DNA of 64,000 nucleotides from [Pseudopropionibacterium] massiliense (GTDB lineage Bacteria; Actinomycetota; Actinomycetes; Propionibacteriales; Propionibacteriaceae): positions 1,176,651 through 1,240,650 of the forward strand of contig NZ_LR027842.1 in assembly GCF_900607225.1 (NCBI RefSeq). Direction: 5' to 3'. Position 1 is the first letter of the stretch; each line of letters starts with the position of its first letter. A program made the translations under genes and the position numbers. This document shows, piece after piece, positions 55,992 to 64,000 of this stretch. Below the pieces are notes generated by a model. That model was not told the DNA's origin. It was given only the letters and a program-made list of their open reading frames with translations, and made no database searches.

Positions 55992-56908
55992 GCGTTTTCC
56001 TGGTACCGGACGCCCTGGCGGGCCAGCGGATCGATGTCGTTGCCTCCCGGGTGACGGGGCACAGCCGTTCCCGGGTGGCCGAGTTGATCGCGACCGGGGG
56101 GATGCTGCTGGACGGCGAGATCGTGAAGCGGGCCTCGCAGGTCGTTGCCGCGGGGGCGATGCTGGAGCTGGTCACCGATCCCCGACCCACCCGGGTTACG
56201 GCGGAACCCCGGCTGGTCGGCGGCCTGGAGATCATCCACGAGGACCGGGACATAGTCGTGGTGGACAAACCGGCGGGGGTTGCGGCCCATCCGAGCCTAG
56301 GCTGGGCGGGTCCCTCCGTCACCGAACACCTGGCCGCTGCCGGGATCGCCATCGCCACATCTGGAGCACCGGAGCGGCAGGGGGTGGTCTCACGGCTCGA
56401 TGTCGGGACCTCCGGGTTGATGGTGCTGGCCCGTTCCGAGCATGCCTACTCCGTGTTGAAACAGGCGTTCCGGGACAAGGCCGTCGACAAAACCTACCAG
56501 GCGCTCGTGCAGGGACATCCCGATCCGTTCTCGGGAACCATCGACGCCCCGATCGGTCGGCATCCGGGACATGAGTGGAAGATGGCGATCGTGGCTGGGG
56601 GACGGGAATCGGTCACGCACTACGAGACCCTCGAGGCGCATCGCGCCGCCACCCTCGTCGAGGTCCGGTTGGAGACCGGGCGCACTCATCAGATCCGGGT
56701 GCATTTCGCCGCGATCGGGCATCCCTGTTGCGGGGATCCGCTCTACGGTTCGGACCCGGCTCTGGCAAGACGGCTGGGACTCGACAGGCAGTGGCTCCAC
56801 GCCACCCGGTTGGCCTTCGAGCACCCGGTGAAGGGAAACCGCGTCGAGTTCGAATCGGGGTTGTCGCAGGACCTCGAACACGCCCTGCACGAGGTGAGGT
56901 CGGACTGA
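55988..56908 (+). CDS. RluD-family 23S rRNA pseudouridine synthase
   Basis: A 306-residue protein with an N-terminal S4 domain (AGQRIDVVASRVTGHSRSRVAELI) and an RluA/RluD catalytic domain. The catalytic aspartate is D138 in VVSRLDVGTSGLMV; this is usually HRLD and here reads SRLD. GRTHQIRVHFAAIGHPCCGDPLYG is the second signature. It probably modifies uridines of 23S rRNA. The gene next to lspA is a conserved pairing. The ATG overlaps the lspA stop (ATGA). Confidence 0.93.
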   Translation: MSVFLVPDALAGQRIDVVASRVTGHSRSRVAELIATGGMLLDGEIVKRASQVVAAGAMLELVTDPRPTRVTAEPRLVGGLEIIHEDRDIVVVDKPAGVAAHPSLGWAGPSVTEHLAAAGIAIATSGAPERQGVVSRLDVGTSGLMVLARSEHAYSVLKQAFRDKAVDKTYQALVQGHPDPFSGTIDAPIGRHPGHEWKMAIVAGGRESVTHYETLEAHRAATLVEVRLETGRTHQIRVHFAAIGHPCCGDPLYGSDPALARRLGLDRQWLHATRLAFEHPVKGNRVEFESGLSQDLEHALHEVRSD

Positions 56909-56918
56909 GGCCGTGAGG

Positions 56919-56924
56919 TAGTGT
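56919..56924 (+). promoter_or_regulatory. -10 element of a probable leaderless pyk transcript
   Basis: TAGTGT ends six bases before the pyk GTG; no Shine-Dalgarno lies between. No clear -35 is visible. Confidence 0.5.
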
Positions 56925-56930
56925 TGCGAC

Positions 56931-58361
56931 GTGCGTAGAGCAAAGATCGTTTGTACTCTGGGTCCGTCCGCCAATACGACTGACCGTCTCGTTCAACTCA
57001 TCAACGCCGGAATGAATGTCGCTCGCCTCAACATGAGTCACGGGGACTACTCCGAGCACGAAAGCCGTCTCAACGCCGTCCGTGAAGCCGCCAGGGTCAC
57101 CGGTCGCACCGTGGGCGTCCTCGCTGATCTTCAAGGACCGAAGATCCGTCTCGGCAGGTTCGCCGATGACCAGAAACACTTCCTGGAAGCGGGGGACCAC
57201 TTCACCATCACCATCGAGGACGTCATCGGCACCAAGGAGCGCTGTTCCACCACCTTCAAGGGTCTCCCAGGGGACGTGAAGCCGGGGGACCAGGTCCTGA
57301 TCGACGACGGCAAGGTGGGTCTTCGGGCGCTGGAGGTCTCGCCCACCGAGGTGCTCTGTGAAGTGGTCGTCGCGGGTCCCGTGTCCAACAACAAGGGAAT
57401 CAACCTTCCCGGGGTCGCCGTCTCCGTTCCCGCCATGAGCGAGAAGGACGAGAGGGATCTGCGCTGGGCGCTCTCGAAGGACATCGACATGATCGCTTTG
57501 TCCTTCGTCCGCAGTGGCGATGACATCAAGCGGGTCCACGAGATCATGGATGAGGAGGGCCGCCGCATCCCTGTCATCGCGAAGCTGGAGAAGCCGCAGG
57601 CGATCGCAAACCTCCAGGAGATCGTCGACGCCTTCGACGCCTTCATGGTTGCTCGCGGTGATCTGGGTGTCGAGCTCCCGCTCGAGGACGTGCCGCTGGT
57701 CCAGAAGCAGATCATCCGCGCGGCGCGCAAGTGGGCCAAACCCGTCATCGTCGCCACCCAGATGCTGGAGTCCATGATCTCGGCTCCGCGACCCACTCGC
57801 GCCGAGGCCTCCGACGTGGCGAACGCGATTCTCGATGGTGCGGACGGCGTGATGCTGTCCGGTGAGACCTCGGTCGGTGACTACCCCGTGGAGACCGTCC
57901 AGACCATGGCCCGGATCGTCGAGGCCACGGAACATGACGGTCACGCCGAGATTCACGCCATCGACTGGGATCCCCACACCACAGGTGGTGTTCTGGCGCA
58001 CGCGGCGGTGGAGGTCACCCGGAGGGTCGGGGCCCGCTACCTGGTCGCCTTCACCAAGTCCGGCGACACCGCCCGGCGGCTGTCCCGTCTGCGCCCCTCC
58101 ATCCCGCTGCTGGTGTTCACCCCGGAGGTCACCACCCGGCAGGCCATGACCCTCACCTGGGGTGTCGAGGCCCACATCACCCCGGATTTCACGGTTCAGG
58201 AGCAGATGGTCGAGACCGTCGACGCGTTCCTCCGGGAGCGGGGCATGATCGAGGTCGGTGAGCGCATCGTCATTCTGTCCGGTTCGCCCATGGGGGTTCC
58301 CGGGAAGACGAACAACCTGCGTGTCCACAAGGTCAAGGCCAAGAACGAGATCGACGTCTGA
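56931..58361 (+). CDS. pyk: Pyruvate kinase
   Basis: A 476-residue glycolytic enzyme converting phosphoenolpyruvate and ADP to pyruvate and ATP. KIVCTLGPSANT starts the barrel, NAGMNVARLNMSHG contains the substrate arginine, ADLQGPKIRLG follows, VARGDLGVELPLEDVPLVQKQII is the catalytic region with the metal ligands, and the C-terminal domain ends normally. The GTG has no ribosome site, but a -10 hexamer is placed for a leaderless mRNA. Confidence 0.97.
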   Translation: MRRAKIVCTLGPSANTTDRLVQLINAGMNVARLNMSHGDYSEHESRLNAVREAARVTGRTVGVLADLQGPKIRLGRFADDQKHFLEAGDHFTITIEDVIGTKERCSTTFKGLPGDVKPGDQVLIDDGKVGLRALEVSPTEVLCEVVVAGPVSNNKGINLPGVAVSVPAMSEKDERDLRWALSKDIDMIALSFVRSGDDIKRVHEIMDEEGRRIPVIAKLEKPQAIANLQEIVDAFDAFMVARGDLGVELPLEDVPLVQKQIIRAARKWAKPVIVATQMLESMISAPRPTRAEASDVANAILDGADGVMLSGETSVGDYPVETVQTMARIVEATEHDGHAEIHAIDWDPHTTGGVLAHAAVEVTRRVGARYLVAFTKSGDTARRLSRLRPSIPLLVFTPEVTTRQAMTLTWGVEAHITPDFTVQEQMVETVDAFLRERGMIEVGERIVILSGSPMGVPGKTNNLRVHKVKAKNEIDV

Positions 58362-58373
58362 GCTTCTCTCGAG

Positions 58374-58411
58374 GAGAGGGTGGGAACCGGTTTCTCGGTT
58401 CCCACCCTCTC
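58374..58411. terminator. 16-bp hairpin between pyk and tRNA-Leu
   Basis: GAGAGGGTGGGAACCG and CGGTTCCCACCCTCTC pair perfectly over 16 bases with a 6-base loop, 13 bases after the pyk stop and five bases from the tRNA 3' end. It lacks a U tract and serves both convergent transcripts. Confidence 0.78.
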
Positions 58412-58415
58412 GTCG

Positions 58416-58499
58416 TACCCGGCAGGGGACTCGAACCCCTACGGCCCTGCGGGCCAACTGATTTTGAGTCAGTCGCGTCTACCATTCCGCCACCCGGGC
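58416..58499 (-). tRNA. tRNA-Leu (anticodon CAA)
   Basis: An 84-base class II tRNA, read on the minus strand. The anticodon stem ACTGA/TCAGT encloses the loop CTCAAAA, giving anticodon CAA (reads UUG). The long variable arm GGCCCGCAGGGCC, T loop TTCGAGT with stem AGGGG/CCCCT, and D-arm GGTGGCGGAATGGTAGACGC are typical of tRNA-Leu. CCA is not encoded (CGA follows the discriminator A). Acceptor pair 7-66 reads G-G, an unexpected mismatch. Confidence 0.93.
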
Positions 58500-58627
58500 A
58501 GCAGGGAACCATTGTGCCACAACTGGCCGTTTCTTCGCCCAAACCCCTAGTGGCGCGCTAGAATGCCAGCTGAATCCATGTCTTGGAGACCTAGTCGGTC
58601 CACTCGAAGGGGAATGGAGCTGGAAGC

Positions 58628-59215
58628 ATGGGCCAGAAGCGGCCGAGGAAGGTGCTCATCGCCGAGGACGAGGCGCTCATTCGTCTCGACCTGGTGGAGT
58701 TGCTGACCGAAGAAGGTTTTGAAGTGGTGGGGCAGGCGGCTGACGGCGAGGAGGCCGTCAAGCTCGCCCGGGAGTTGGAGCCCGACCTGATCATCATGGA
58801 CGTGAAGATGCCCGGCATGGACGGCATCACCGCGGCTGAGATCATCGGTGAGGAACGTATCGCACCCATTCTCATGCTCACCGCCTTCAGCCAGAGCGAG
58901 CTGGTTGAGCGGGCGCGGGACGCCGGGGTGATGGGGTACCTCGTCAAACCCTTTGGCGCCAACGAGGTGGTGCCTGCCATCGAGGTCGCCATCGGACGTT
59001 TCGCCGAGCTGAGGGCGATCGAGGAGGAGCTGGCGAATCTTGAGGATCGTTTCGAATCCCGGAAGATCATCGACCAGGCCAAGGGAATGCTGCAGGAAGG
59101 GCTCGGGTTGACCGAGCCCGAGGCGTTCCGTTGGATCCAGAAAACGGCCATGGACCTGCGCAAGTCGATGCGCGAGGTCGCCGAGGGCGTCATCTCCCAC
59201 AAGCGAAAGAAATGA
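58628..59215 (+). CDS. ANTAR-domain response regulator (PdtaR-like)
   Basis: A 195-residue protein: a receiver domain (about 8-122) with phosphoacceptor D58 in IIMDVKMPGMDG, T in LTAFS and K in LVKPFG, then a helical ANTAR RNA-binding domain (about 130-190, AKGMLQEGLGLTEPEAFRWIQKTAMDLRKSMREVAE). ANTAR proteins bind paired stem-loops to antiterminate transcription; in mycobacteria PdtaR works with the kinase PdtaS, which is not seen here. A TAGAAT at 58559 may be the -10. GGAGCTGGAAG precedes the ATG. Confidence 0.94.
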   Translation: MGQKRPRKVLIAEDEALIRLDLVELLTEEGFEVVGQAADGEEAVKLARELEPDLIIMDVKMPGMDGITAAEIIGEERIAPILMLTAFSQSELVERARDAGVMGYLVKPFGANEVVPAIEVAIGRFAELRAIEEELANLEDRFESRKIIDQAKGMLQEGLGLTEPEAFRWIQKTAMDLRKSMREVAEGVISHKRKK

Positions 59216-59611
59216 TCATCCCCGGGGGGTCACGAATCGGGAGGTCAGGCGGCCGAGAGCGGTGAGCCGTCCCGTGTCGTCGCGCACCTCGACCGTGTGA
59301 ACGGCTCCCCCGTTTCCCAGGTGAACGGGAACAGCCCTGCCCGTGACCCTGCCGGAGGCGACGGGGCGCAGGTGGGTGACGCTGAGGTCGACGCCCACCG
59401 CGACCCGTTCCGGCTGGGCGTGCAGCCAGGCGGCCAGGGAGGCCAGGCCCTCCACCAGCGCCGCGGTCGCCCCGCCGTGCAGCAGCCCGGCAGGCTGTGT
59501 GTTCCCCGCCACGGGCATGGAACCGACCACCTCCACCGCACGGGCCGAGGTGATCTCGATGCCCAGTTTTTCGTGCAGCGAAGAGTGGGGTATCGCGGTG
59601 GCGTCGATCAT
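59216..59611 (-). CDS. Hotdog-fold thioesterase (PaaI/YbdB type)
   Basis: A 131-residue hotdog protein. QPAGLLHGGATAALVEGLASLAA is the conserved active-site segment (HGG plus Glu), and GVDLSVTHLRPVASGRVTGRA follows. Such enzymes hydrolyse aryl- or acyl-CoA thioesters; in actinobacteria this gene is regularly found beside polA and the ANTAR regulator. The ATG at 59611 is chosen from the family start. Its stop directly abuts the response-regulator stop. Confidence 0.88.
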   Translation of the reverse strand: MIDATAIPHSSLHEKLGIEITSARAVEVVGSMPVAGNTQPAGLLHGGATAALVEGLASLAAWLHAQPERVAVGVDLSVTHLRPVASGRVTGRAVPVHLGNGGAVHTVEVRDDTGRLTALGRLTSRFVTPRG

Positions 59612-59626
59612 GACCGTCAGTCTCGC

Positions 59627-59636
59627 ACAGTAGATT
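59627..59636. promoter_or_regulatory. Overlapping divergent -10 elements of polA and the thioesterase
   Basis: TAGATT (59631-59636, plus) ends six bases before the polA GTG, fitting a leaderless mRNA. TACTGT (59632-59627, minus) would serve the thioesterase gene with a leader of about ten bases. The two hexamers share two bases, so the promoters should exclude each other. Confidence 0.48.
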
Positions 59637-59642
59637 GGGGAC

Positions 59643-62312
59643 GTGAATCGCCTGCTCCTCATCGATGGACACTCCATGGCCTACCGGGCCTTCTTCGCCC
59701 TTCCGGCCGAGAACTTCCAGACCTCGACGGGACAGCACACGAACGCCGTGCACGGTTTCGTCTCCATGCTCATCGGTTTGCTGACCGCCGAGGAACCGAG
59801 CCACGTGGCCGTCGCCTTCGACGTGGGCCGGGAGTCCTTCCGCAATGAGTCCTACCCTCAGTACAAGGCCACCCGGAGCGCGTCGCCGCAGGAGTTCAGG
59901 GGGCAGGTGGAACTGATCAAGGAGGTCCTCGACGGGCTGCGGATAGCGCACGTCGAACTGCCCGGCTACGAGGCCGACGACATCATCGCGACCATGGCCA
60001 CCCGGGCGGAGGCCGCAGGCTACGAGGTGCTGATCTCGACGGGCGACCGCGACGCCCTGCAGCTGGTGACCGACCGCACCACGGTGCTGTACCCACGCAA
60101 GGGGGTGAGCGACCTGGTGCGGATGACCCCGGCCGTGGTGGAGGAGAAGTACCTAGTGCCGCCGCGGCGCTACCCGGAGCTGGCGGCGCTGGTGGGGGAG
60201 ACCAGCGACAACCTGCCCGGGGTGCCCGGGGTTGGCCCCAAGACCGCCGCCAAGTGGATCAACACCTACGACGGTCTCGCCAACATCATCGAACGCGCCG
60301 AACAAATTCCCGGCAAGGCGGGTCAGTCGTTGCGGGACCACCTCGACGACGTGCGACGCAACCGGCGCCTGAACCGGTTGCTGCGGGACCTGGAGCTGCC
60401 CCTGGGCTTCGAGCAGACCGAACGCCGCGACTGGAACCGGGAGGCCATCACCCAGTTGTTCGCCGCCCTCGAGTTCCGGTCCCTGCGGGAACGGCTTGCC
60501 CAGCTGTACGGGAACAACGGGGACGAACAGAACAACACCCGGGAAGCTTTCACCATCACGGGGAGGGCCCTGGAACCCGGCGAGGTGGCGGCCTGGCTGG
60601 AGGAGAACGCCACGGGGGAGGTGGCGCTGTCGTTCGTCGGCGTCTGGGGGGCCGGGACTGGTGATCTGCGGGGCCTCGGCCTGGCTGCCGCCGGGGGGCC
60701 GGAGGCGTTCATCGACCCCGGGTCCCTGACCCCCACCGACGACGAAGCGGTGGCGCAGTGGCTGGCGGATGAGGAAAGCTCCAAGGTGGTCCACGACGGA
60801 AAGGGCCCGCTGCTGGCGATCTGGGCCAGGGGCTGGGAACTGGGCGGGGTGGTCCTGGACGTGGCCCTGGCGGCCTATCTGCTGCGCCCCGACGTCAGGG
60901 GGCAGGAACTGGCCTCCCTGGTGCAGCGGTACCTGCACCGCGAGCTGGTGGCGGAGACGGCCACCGAGTCCCAGGAATCCCTGTTCGAGGTGGACGAGGG
61001 AGCCACGGCCGCGGCGGCCATGCTGAATGCCCGGGCGATCGCGGAGCTGGCTCGGGCGCTGCGGCCCGAACTCGAGTCCCAGCCCGCGGCGAAGCTCCTG
61101 AAAGATGTGGAGCTGCCGCTGCAACGGACCCTGGCGAAATGCGAGCGCGTCGGCATCGCTGTGGACCGGGATGTCCTGGACGGGCTGCGGGCCGAGTTCG
61201 ACTCCGCCGTCGTGGCCGCCCAGCAGGCGGCGTGGGACGTGCTGGGGCACGAGGTGAACCTCGGTTCCCCGAAACAGCTGCAGAAGGTGCTGTTCGAGGA
61301 ACTCGACATGCCGAAGACCCGGCGCACGAAGTCCGGGTACACCACCGACGCCGAGGCCCTCGAGGGGCTTTTCGAACGCACCGGGCACCCGTTCCTGGAG
61401 CATCTCCTGGCGCACCGGGACCGCATCCGGCTACGGCAGACCGTCGACGGGTTGCTGGCCGCAATCCAGCCCGACGGCCGCATCCACACCACCTACGTGC
61501 AGACCATCGCCGCGACGGGAAGACTGTCCTCCACCGACCCGAACCTGCAGAACATTCCCATCCGCACCGAGCTGGGGCGGCGGATCCGCAGCGCCTTCGT
61601 GGCCGGTGACGGTTTCGAGGCGCTGATGAGCGCCGACTACTCCCAGATCGAGATGCGTCTCATGGCGCACGTCTCGGGCGATGAGGGGCTGATCGCCGCA
61701 TTCAGGTCCGGAAGAGACTTCCACGCGGAGATGGCGGCCATCGTCTTCGGGGTCGCCCCGGAAGAGGTCACGGGGCAGATGCGGGCCCGGGTCAAGGCCA
61801 TGAATTACGGTCTCGCCTACGGGCTCGGCGCCTACGGGTTGAGCACCCGGCTCGGGATCTCCGTCACCGAGGCGAAGGAACTGATGGAGGTCTACAACTC
61901 GCGAGTGGGTGGGGTGCAGCAGTACCTGGCGGAGGTGGTGACCGAGGCCCGGAAGGTGGGATACACCTCGACCCTGCTGGGGCGGCGGCGTTATCTGCCG
62001 GACCTGAACTCCAGCAACCGACAGCGGCGCGAGATGGCGGAGAGAGCGGCGCTGAACTCCCCGATCCAAGGTTCTGCGGCCGACATCATCAAACTGGCGA
62101 TGCTCGAGGTCGAACGCGGTCTGATCGCGGAAGGGTTGCGCAGCCGCATGCTGCTCCAGGTGCACGACGAACTCGTCCTGGAAATCCATCCGGGGGAAAG
62201 GGAAGCGGTGGAGGAGCTGGTGTGCAAGGAAATGGGCACCGCCATGGATCTGGCGGTGCCCCTGGAGGTTTCGGTCGGGGTCGGCGACTCGTGGTTCACT
62301 GCGGCACACTGA
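59643..62312 (+). CDS. polA: DNA polymerase I
   Basis: An 889-residue family A polymerase: a 5' nuclease domain (1 to about 290, with DGHSMAYRAFFALP, YEADDIIAT and GETSDNLPGVPGVGPKTA), a degenerate 3'-5' exonuclease-like domain (about 310-490), and the polymerase domain with DYSQIEMRLMAH (motif A), KAMNYGLAYGLGAYGL (motif B) and QVHDELVLE (motif C). The acidic exonuclease residues (DTET, DYD-type) are absent, as in mycobacterial PolA, so no proofreading is expected. It starts with GTG directly behind a -10 element. Confidence 0.96.
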   Translation: MNRLLLIDGHSMAYRAFFALPAENFQTSTGQHTNAVHGFVSMLIGLLTAEEPSHVAVAFDVGRESFRNESYPQYKATRSASPQEFRGQVELIKEVLDGLRIAHVELPGYEADDIIATMATRAEAAGYEVLISTGDRDALQLVTDRTTVLYPRKGVSDLVRMTPAVVEEKYLVPPRRYPELAALVGETSDNLPGVPGVGPKTAAKWINTYDGLANIIERAEQIPGKAGQSLRDHLDDVRRNRRLNRLLRDLELPLGFEQTERRDWNREAITQLFAALEFRSLRERLAQLYGNNGDEQNNTREAFTITGRALEPGEVAAWLEENATGEVALSFVGVWGAGTGDLRGLGLAAAGGPEAFIDPGSLTPTDDEAVAQWLADEESSKVVHDGKGPLLAIWARGWELGGVVLDVALAAYLLRPDVRGQELASLVQRYLHRELVAETATESQESLFEVDEGATAAAAMLNARAIAELARALRPELESQPAAKLLKDVELPLQRTLAKCERVGIAVDRDVLDGLRAEFDSAVVAAQQAAWDVLGHEVNLGSPKQLQKVLFEELDMPKTRRTKSGYTTDAEALEGLFERTGHPFLEHLLAHRDRIRLRQTVDGLLAAIQPDGRIHTTYVQTIAATGRLSSTDPNLQNIPIRTELGRRIRSAFVAGDGFEALMSADYSQIEMRLMAHVSGDEGLIAAFRSGRDFHAEMAAIVFGVAPEEVTGQMRARVKAMNYGLAYGLGAYGLSTRLGISVTEAKELMEVYNSRVGGVQQYLAEVVTEARKVGYTSTLLGRRRYLPDLNSSNRQRREMAERAALNSPIQGSAADIIKLAMLEVERGLIAEGLRSRMLLQVHDELVLEIHPGEREAVEELVCKEMGTAMDLAVPLEVSVGVGDSWFTAAH

Positions 62313-62330
62313 GCCGCCGACCCTGCGGGA

Positions 62331-63047
62331 TCAGGCTCCGTCGGTCACGGGCTTGAACTTGAAGAAGATCCGCGAGTCCCATTCGTTGGTGTCCTTGTTG
62401 TGGTCCCAACAGATGACGATGGCGAGTTCGGGATCACCGCTCTTGCGCTCCAACACCTCCGAGTTCTGATCGAACTCGGAGACCATGATCTTCTGGGCCT
62501 CGGTGAACTGGTAGCAGGCGGTGCGTCCATCCGCGCTGGTGAGCTTCAGGACGTCTCCGGCCGCGAGCTGACTTGTGCCGTCCTTGTAGAGCTGATTACC
62601 GACGGCCTCACCGCTCTGGTAGGTGTGGATCGAGAGGACGACCTGGCCCGCGTTGGAGCCGGCGGCCGGGCCCTGGTTCCACCAGGCAGCGGTCTTCGGC
62701 TCGTCCTTGGGCGGCGCTTCGATGTGGCCTTCGCTGTCGCTCCCCAAGGAGAGGACGTTGGCCTCGACCCCCAGCTTCTCGATCGAGTAGCTGACCGGCA
62801 CGAACCCCGCCTCATCCGTTGCGCTGCATGCGCCCGGGGATGCGGGGGTCGTGGCTTCGGGAGAGGTCACGGCCGTGCCATCGGCGTTTCCACTGGCGCT
62901 GGCCGCCGGTGGGGTGTCAGCCTGGTTGGGGTTGTCGTTCTTGGGCTGAAGGACCCATACGAGGGTCAGGGCTACTGCCAGAAGAATTGCAACCACGGCT
63001 ATACCGAGCTGCACCTTCCGGTTCTTGAGAGCTTCGACGAGATTCAC
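62331..63047 (-). CDS. Class E/F-type sortase
   Basis: A 238-residue membrane-anchored cysteine transpeptidase: a transmembrane helix (about 13-33), a Pro/Ala/Thr-rich stalk (to about 75) and a sortase barrel with H141 (LSIHTYQSG), C213 (AIVICWDHN) and R226 (WDSRIFFKF). VPVSYSIEKLGVEANVLSLG is the usual sortase start. No LPxTG-type substrate gene is adjacent, so it is probably a housekeeping anchor enzyme. The GTG sits at the predicted transcription start of a TTGGCG-N17-TAACCT promoter. Confidence 0.87.
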   Translation of the reverse strand: MNLVEALKNRKVQLGIAVVAILLAVALTLVWVLQPKNDNPNQADTPPAASASGNADGTAVTSPEATTPASPGACSATDEAGFVPVSYSIEKLGVEANVLSLGSDSEGHIEAPPKDEPKTAAWWNQGPAAGSNAGQVVLSIHTYQSGEAVGNQLYKDGTSQLAAGDVLKLTSADGRTACYQFTEAQKIMVSEFDQNSEVLERKSGDPELAIVICWDHNKDTNEWDSRIFFKFKPVTDGA

Positions 63048-63053
63048 GGGAAC

Positions 63054-63082
63054 AGGTTAATCCCTGCTCCAACCACCGCCAA
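63054..63082 (-). promoter_or_regulatory. Promoter of the sortase gene (leaderless)
   Basis: On the minus strand TTGGCG (63082-63077), 17 bases, TAACCT (63059-63054), then GTTCCC and the GTG start. Both elements and the spacing are good. Confidence 0.62.
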
Positions 63083-63131
63083 CCGGCCTACCGCGATTAG
63101 TTTTCCCCGGTGATGTCGAATTGGTTTGATC

Positions 63132-63160
63132 TTGACCGGCTCCCGGGGCAACGATAGGGT
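63132..63160 (+). promoter_or_regulatory. Promoter of rpsA
   Basis: TTGACC (63132-63137), 17 bases, TAGGGT (63155-63160), the best sigma-A-type promoter in the window. It implies a leader of about 120 bases before the rpsA ATG. Confidence 0.65.
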
Positions 63161-63288
63161 GAAGGGGCGCTGTGGCCTGCCTGCCCTCGGACCGAGTGGG
63201 GCTGGCACGTCCGTCCTCCCGAGTCCGATCCCGGCCCGGGACGATGGACAGGGCACAGGGCGAAACCTTATTGTGAAAGCCCTACTAC

Positions 63289-64000
63289 ATGTCCTCCTCC
63301 TCCACTGAGGCCTCGACCGTGGCAGTCGACGATTTCGGTTCCCCGGAAGCCTTCATGGCGGCCGTCGACGCCACCATCAAGTACTTCAACGACGGCGACA
63401 TCGTCTCCGGAACCGTTGTCAAGGTCGACCGGGACGAAGTCCTGCTCGACATCGGCTACAAAACCGAAGGCGTCATCCCATCCAAGGAACTCTCCATCAA
63501 GCATGACGTCGATCCTTTCGACGTGGTTCAGGTCGGCGACGAGATCGAGGCCCTGGTCCAGCAGAAGGAGGACAAGGAGGGTCGTCTCATCCTCTCCAAG
63601 AAACGCGCCCAGTACGAGCGCGCCTGGGGAACGATCGAGAAGATCAAGGAGGAGGACGGCGTCGTCTCCGGCTCCGTCATCGAGGTCGTCAAGGGCGGTT
63701 TGATCGTCGACATCGGCCTGCGCGGCTTCCTGCCCGCGTCGCTGGTCGAGATGCGTCGTGTCCGTGACCTCCAGCCCTATGTCGGCATGGAACTCGAGGC
63801 CAAGATCATCGAGCTCGACAAGAACCGCAACAATGTGGTGCTGTCGCGTCGCGCCTGGCTGGAACAGACCCAGTCCGAGGTTCGCCAGACCTTCCTCAAC
63901 CAGTTGCAGAAGGGTCAGATCCGCAAGGGCGTGGTCTCCTCCATCGTCAACTTCGGTGCATTCGTGGATCTCGGTGGGGTCGACGGCCTGGTGCACGTCT
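63289..64000 (+). CDS. rpsA: 30S ribosomal protein S1 (5' part, runs off the window)
   Basis: The first 237 codons of ribosomal protein S1, which binds mRNA on the small subunit. The S1 domains are visible: VSGTVVKVDRDEVLLDIGYKTEGVIPSKEL (about 38-105), VSGSVIEVVKGGLIVDIGLRGFLPASL (about 125-188), and the start of the third (RKGVVSSIVNFGAFVDLGGVDGLVHV), where the window ends. The ATG lacks a good Shine-Dalgarno (GAAAG is the only purine run), a feature also known for rpsA elsewhere. The gene is partial only because of the window edge. Confidence 0.96.
   Translation, partial: MSSSSTEASTVAVDDFGSPEAFMAAVDATIKYFNDGDIVSGTVVKVDRDEVLLDIGYKTEGVIPSKELSIKHDVDPFDVVQVGDEIEALVQQKEDKEGRLILSKKRAQYERAWGTIEKIKEEDGVVSGSVIEVVKGGLIVDIGLRGFLPASLVEMRRVRDLQPYVGMELEAKIIELDKNRNNVVLSRRAWLEQTQSEVRQTFLNQLQKGQIRKGVVSSIVNFGAFVDLGGVDGLVHV

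Overview
This window is a stretch of actinobacterial chromosome with high GC, dense packing and mostly housekeeping genes. The gene set points to the Propionibacteriaceae (an Arachnia/Cutibacterium-like organism): a PPA1309-family gene, Wag31/DivIVA, SepF, UvrD2 with an HRDC domain, TgpA/DUF58/MoxR, a proofreading-dead PolA, a DAP-type MurE and no ftsA. The family assignment is inference. I see no CRISPR array, prophage or insertion sequence.

Layout. (1) 1-9.4 kb: ilvD, a DedA-like membrane protein, a YbjN/TY-Chap-like protein, a flavin/PNPOx-fold protein, a tandem universal stress protein, the helicase hrpA and acyl-CoA thioesterase tesB. (2) 9.4-13 kb: two primary-type sigma factors back to back (a SigB-like group 2 factor on minus, SigA on plus) and an unknown membrane protein. 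(3) 13-24.3 kb: a repair block, recC-recB-recD plus an aromatic aminotransferase on minus, divergent from uvrD2 on plus. The shared promoter region carries a textbook RecA-NDp/PafBC damage promoter toward recC and a degenerate copy toward uvrD2. (4) 24.3-37.7 kb: a DUF2342 protein, a Lon-like PDZ protease, PPA1309, a giant UPF0182 membrane protein, then a minus-strand run moxR-DUF58-tgpA-DUF3040-M16-M16. (5) 37.7-57 kb: the division and cell-wall (dcw) cluster mraZ-rsmH-ftsL-pbp-murE-murF-mraY-murD-ftsW-murG-murC-ftsQ-ftsZ-sepF-yggT-divIVA, followed by dksA/traR, lspA and an rluD-type gene. It is preceded by seven helically phased MraZ boxes and contains a structured mraW-type leader RNA. (6) 57-64 kb: pyk, tRNA-Leu(CAA), an ANTAR response regulator, a hotdog thioesterase, polA, a class E/F-type sortase and the start of rpsA.

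The most important single observation is an artefact. Within recB, 16783-16858 is not genomic DNA but a degraded Illumina Nextera read-through: transposase end, i5 index S503 reverse complement, P5, then A-rich tail. It happens to stay in frame and replaces the conserved His motif of the RecB nuclease domain. The recB protein as written should not be interpreted there.

Regulatory reading. Several genes (PNPOx-like, tesB, uvrD2, pyk, polA, sortase) have a -10 hexamer ending six bases before the start codon and no Shine-Dalgarno, as expected for leaderless mRNAs. lspA probably starts at a CTG codon overlapping the dksA stop. Convergent gene ends are closed by strong hairpins without a U tract; one classical U-tract terminator follows the DUF2342 gene. 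No gap longer than about 300 bases lacks a gene.
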